This document shows, piece after piece, positions 5,492 to 7,731 of a DNA stretch of 7,731 nt; position 1 is the stretch's first letter; the number at the start of each line of letters is the position of its first letter. Under the pieces are notes generated by a model. The model ran no database searches. It had not been told where the DNA came from and worked only from the letters and a program-made list of their open reading frames with translations. Source of the stretch: Omnitrophica WOR_2 bacterium RIFCSPLOWO2_12_FULL_51_8 (GTDB lineage: Bacteria; Omnitrophota; Gorgyraeia; Gygaellales; Profunditerraquicolaceae); NCBI GenBank assembly GCA_001805895.1, contig MHHD01000054.1, positions 1 through 7,731 on the forward strand, in the 5' to 3' direction. Position numbers and translations under genes: made by a program.

Positions 5492-6866
5492 TTCCTCCTT
5501 CGGGGTGCATCACAAATCTTGGATTTCTAAGATCAATGGTCTTTTTCCCGTCAACCAGGAACTTATACCGACAAATCCCTTTTCTTAGGTAAAAGATCCT
5601 CATCCAAACCCCTTGCGGACCCGGAGAAGGATTTAACCGTACGGACTGCCAATCGGTGAAGTCTCCAAGGATTTCGACGCTGCGGGCTGCAGGAGCCGAG
5701 TAGCTGAAAACGACCTCCGCAAGCTCTTCTTGACTCAAACTTTCCTTGAGCGAAACTCCATTTGCGGGCGAGATCTCTACCTCCTCCGGCTGAAGCTTTT
5801 CTCCTTCAGTTTGTTCCTCGGGCAGTCTTCGCACTTCTTCATAGACACGATCGATAAAACCAGTGGAGCTTTCCTCTGCCTCCTTCTCCTCTTCGACGAC
5901 TTTTGCAGGCTCTAATTCCTCCGGCTCTCCTGGCAAGGATACCGGAAGCGCTTCTTCGTGAGTCTCTGTCTCCCCCAGACTGATGATCGGACTTGCTTCT
6001 TCTCTGATCTCCTTCTGGGTCTCCATCATTTCTGAAGCGTTTTCAGCCATGATGGCTGTTTCATTTGCAAGCTCGTCAACCAAAGCTTGAGCCGCAGGCT
6101 CTGGAGTCAGACCTAACAACTCTTTCGCGAGGGCCATGTAATCCTTAAATCCTGCCGATTCGGGATCGAACGTCACGATGGATTTACCCGCTTCCACCGC
6201 CTGCTGAAGACGGTTGTTTCTGCGTATGCAGGTATTGAAAACCTTTCCCCGAAAATTCCCATCCAGCCTTTTCCAAACTCCCTGAGCAAGTTTTGTACGA
6301 GGATCCCAGAGTGTTAAGAGCACCCTCAGAGAGATTTTCTTGGCAAATGTTGTCTCCACCAAGCCAACGGTTTCGACCAATTTTTTCAGGCCGTGGAGAG
6401 AAAAAAAGGAGGGCTCCACGGGGACAAGGATTTCATCCGCCGCACGAAACGCATTGAAGGTAAGAAGACCGATATTCGGAGGACAGTCGATCAAGATAAA
6501 ATCATAAAAAGCAGGCAGGGTTTCGATTTTCCGGAAAAGTACCTCTTCACGGCCTTCGACGCCGCTCCAGCGCTGTTCAAAAGCACTGAGATGAACCTGA
6601 GACGGAACCAGATCAAACCGGGGCGAGATCGGAACACGAATGTCTTCTAACTTTTGTGCCCTCTCCAGTTCTCCGTTCAAGGCATCGGGTAAGCTTTTCT
6701 CCAACTTCTCGGCATCGATCCCAAGGCCCAAAGTGCTGTGTGCCTGCGGGTCGAGGTCAATTAGAAGGACGGTTTTCCCGCATTCGGCCAGACAAGCGGC
6801 AAGATTGATCGCCGTCGTAGTCTTGCCGCATCCGCCCTTCTGGTTCGCAATGGCTAGTACGGACAC
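5469..6866 (-). CDS. ParA/MinD-family ATPase fused to a C-terminal AMPK/CBM48-type domain
   Basis: This is a 465-residue protein with three parts. Residues 1-255 are a complete Soj/ParA-type ATPase: deviant Walker A KGGCGKTTT (10-18) with signature K10 and K15, DLDPQAHST (37-45), Walker B ILIDCPP (124-130), and VPVEPSFFSLHGL (148-160). Residues about 256-385 are a Glu-rich, probably disordered linker. Residues about 386-465 match an E-set/CBM48 glycogen-binding-like domain: EILGDFTDW (398-406), GVWMRIFYLRKGICRYKFLVDG (419-440), then D445 and a closing strand SVIDV. ParA ATPases form ATP-dependent dimers on the nucleoid and position chromosomes, plasmids or protein complexes. A fused carbohydrate- or protein-binding domain suggests a dedicated cargo. 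No ParB gene or parS site is visible. The start is GTG 6866, preceded by GGGGGGAAG and overlapping the upstream gene by 13 bases, so translation is probably coupled. Confidence 0.92.
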   Translation of the reverse strand: MSVLAIANQKGGCGKTTTAINLAACLAECGKTVLLIDLDPQAHSTLGLGIDAEKLEKSLPDALNGELERAQKLEDIRVPISPRFDLVPSQVHLSAFEQRWSGVEGREEVLFRKIETLPAFYDFILIDCPPNIGLLTFNAFRAADEILVPVEPSFFSLHGLKKLVETVGLVETTFAKKISLRVLLTLWDPRTKLAQGVWKRLDGNFRGKVFNTCIRRNNRLQQAVEAGKSIVTFDPESAGFKDYMALAKELLGLTPEPAAQALVDELANETAIMAENASEMMETQKEIREEASPIISLGETETHEEALPVSLPGEPEELEPAKVVEEEKEAEESSTGFIDRVYEEVRRLPEEQTEGEKLQPEEVEISPANGVSLKESLSQEELAEVVFSYSAPAARSVEILGDFTDWQSVRLNPSPGPQGVWMRIFYLRKGICRYKFLVDGKKTIDLRNPRFVMHPEGGIVSVIDV

Positions 6867-7582
6867 GTCTTCCCCCCGGGTCGTCCCTTTCCACCTGGGG
6901 CGGACTCGCCTTCGGCGGACGGGGCTCCTCGCCCGCCAACATCTCTCAGTTGCAATTGGGCAACCTTGGGATTTGGGCGGGCTTGCAATGATGATAACTG
7001 TTCCACAGCGTCTGAAAGATCGCCTTCCTCTTCGCGCTCTAACTTTCCCACTTGGGTAAAGTTAAAATCCAAATTTGCCTCCTGATGCGGATCGATAAAA
7101 GCCTCTTTGGCTGTGATCCGTTCCTCCTCCGTCTCTGGCGAAGAGGAAGATCCATACTTTCCGTCCAGTGACGAGGAAACGCGTCTTGAGATTTCGTCAG
7201 CGAGATTCCCAACAATGGAAGGGTCCAAGGATAATTGTTTCTCGGGTTTCGATTCCTTGGCGCGAGAAGGGGGTTTTGGAGAAAGAGGCCTTGCTGCTCG
7301 AGGGACTTTAGGAAAGAAACGGATTTCTCCGTTTGTCTCGCGCCTGCCAATCTTTTCGCAAGAAACAATCTTAAGATCGCTCGCCACCCGGATCAGGTAG
7401 ATGTTCTGATCATAAACCTTCTTGTAAGAAGTGCTGAGGTCGGGGCGGGGGTCCAAGAGTTCCGCTTCGACTTCCCACCCTGTTTCGCGGGGCCTCGCTT
7501 CGATCACAAAGCCCTTTCTTCTCAAATCAAATCGGAAAAATGAGGATGCCTCCTGAATGACGTCTTTGACATCTGCGACCAT
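6854..7582 (-). CDS. GvpO-like gas-vesicle accessory protein with long disordered tail
   Basis: This is a 242-residue protein. Residues about 1-85 resemble the GvpO family (PF05800): an N-terminal helix, GFVIEARPRETGWEVEAELL with the characteristic GW-x-V-x-x-E, a PD segment, then YLIRVASDLKIVSCEKIGRR, corresponding to YEV-D-dGEL-Y-R-RY in typical members. GvpO is a small cytoplasmic accessory protein needed for gas-vesicle formation in haloarchaea and found in several bacterial gvp clusters. The match here is partial and read by eye. Residues 86-242 are not part of that family: they are rich in Pro, Ser, Glu and Arg and look disordered, ending in a Gly-rich tail. The start chosen is ATG 7582, with GGGGAG three bases upstream. 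A GTG at 7726 extends the frame, but those 48 residues overlap the upstream gene and are very basic, so I reject it. The stop overlaps the ParA-fusion start by 13 bases. Confidence 0.6.
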   Translation of the reverse strand: MVADVKDVIQEASSFFRFDLRRKGFVIEARPRETGWEVEAELLDPRPDLSTSYKKVYDQNIYLIRVASDLKIVSCEKIGRRETNGEIRFFPKVPRAARPLSPKPPSRAKESKPEKQLSLDPSIVGNLADEISRRVSSSLDGKYGSSSSPETEEERITAKEAFIDPHQEANLDFNFTQVGKLEREEEGDLSDAVEQLSSLQARPNPKVAQLQLRDVGGRGAPSAEGESAPGGKGRPGGKTCPY

Positions 7583-7604
7583 TCTCTCCCCCTCTCTCTT
7601 GCCT

Positions 7605-7629
7605 CCCGCCTCATTTCTTAACAGGCGGG
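7605..7629 (-). promoter_or_regulatory. 7-bp hairpin in the leader of the GvpO-like gene
   Basis: On the minus strand, CCCGCCT (7629-7623) and AGGCGGG (7611-7605) form a perfect, G/C-rich 7-bp stem with an 11-base loop. No T-run follows, so it is not a standard Rho-independent terminator. It lies within the 76-base gap between the upstream gene and the GvpO-like ATG, about 23 bases before the start. It could serve mRNA stability, processing or translation control. Confidence 0.4.
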
Positions 7630-7658
7630 GGTTTTGAGATACCTGGAACGTGTCAGGA

Positions 7659-7731
7659 TTAGACCTCGAGGGGGATCTTCCCCTCTTCTTTTGCCTTCTC
7701 AATAAATTCGACCGCCTTTTTGCCACGATCC
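7659..7731 (-). CDS. C-terminal end of an unidentified gene (partial)
   Basis: The last 23 codons of an open frame enter from the right edge and stop at TAA 7661-7659. The peptide is strongly charged and helical-looking (AVEFIEKAKEEGKIPLEV at its end), typical of a real protein tail. The lysine- and glutamate-rich composition is more natural than the arginine-rich frame that overlaps it. Its family cannot be named from so little. If the GvpO-like call is right, it may be another gas-vesicle or positioning gene. It ends 76 bases before the GvpO-like start. Confidence 0.5.
   Translation of the reverse strand, partial: DRGKKAVEFIEKAKEEGKIPLEV

Noticed and set aside
5469..6866. Plasmid or chromosome partition operon (parAB)
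   Set aside because: No ParB gene follows and no parS-like palindrome was seen; the CBM48-type tail and neighbours point elsewhere.
7583..7726. Extension of the GvpO-like gene to a GTG at 7726 (48 extra residues)
   Set aside because: The extension is very arginine-rich, overlaps the tail of the upstream gene in another frame, and has no benefit over ATG 7582, which has a ribosome binding site.

Overview
All genes in this window are read on the minus strand, so transcription runs from position 7731 towards 1. They sit almost end to end, with gaps of about 150 bases or less and several short overlaps. The content (bactofilin, a sigma-54 dependent response regulator, a soluble PAS histidine kinase, a MscS-like protein with a signal peptide, roughly even GC) suggests a Gram-negative, diderm bacterium. 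A deltaproteobacterial, Nitrospirota-like or related lineage would fit, but the sequence does not decide this.

Layout in transcription order: the C-terminal end of an unidentified gene (7731-7659); a 76-base gap with a hairpin; a GvpO-like gas-vesicle accessory protein with a long disordered tail (7582-6854); a ParA/MinD-family ATPase fused through an acidic linker to a C-terminal AMPK/CBM48-type domain (6866-5469); a protein that resembles the same P-loop fold but has lost its ATP-binding motifs, with an unresolved reading frame at its start (5491-4670); a protein resembling a dead PD-(D/E)XK nuclease fold (4650-3997); a bactofilin fused to an excisionase-type helix-turn-helix (3978-3415); a short MscS-related membrane protein (3349-2564); a 153-base leader with structured RNA candidates; and a two-component pair made of a soluble two-PAS histidine kinase (2410-797) and a sigma-54 activator response regulator (795 to beyond the window edge).

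Taken together, these genes look like an accessory or organising module rather than a metabolic operon. A ParA-type ATPase beside a GvpO-like protein, with a polymer-forming bactofilin downstream, suggests a system for positioning or assembling an intracellular structure, possibly gas vesicles. The kinase and sigma-54 activator could control it. This functional link is inferred: no structural gas-vesicle gene (gvpA) and no ParB or parS site is visible here. No stretch over 300 bases lacks a gene. I saw no tRNA, rRNA, CRISPR array, insertion sequence, attachment site or convincing Rho-independent terminator.
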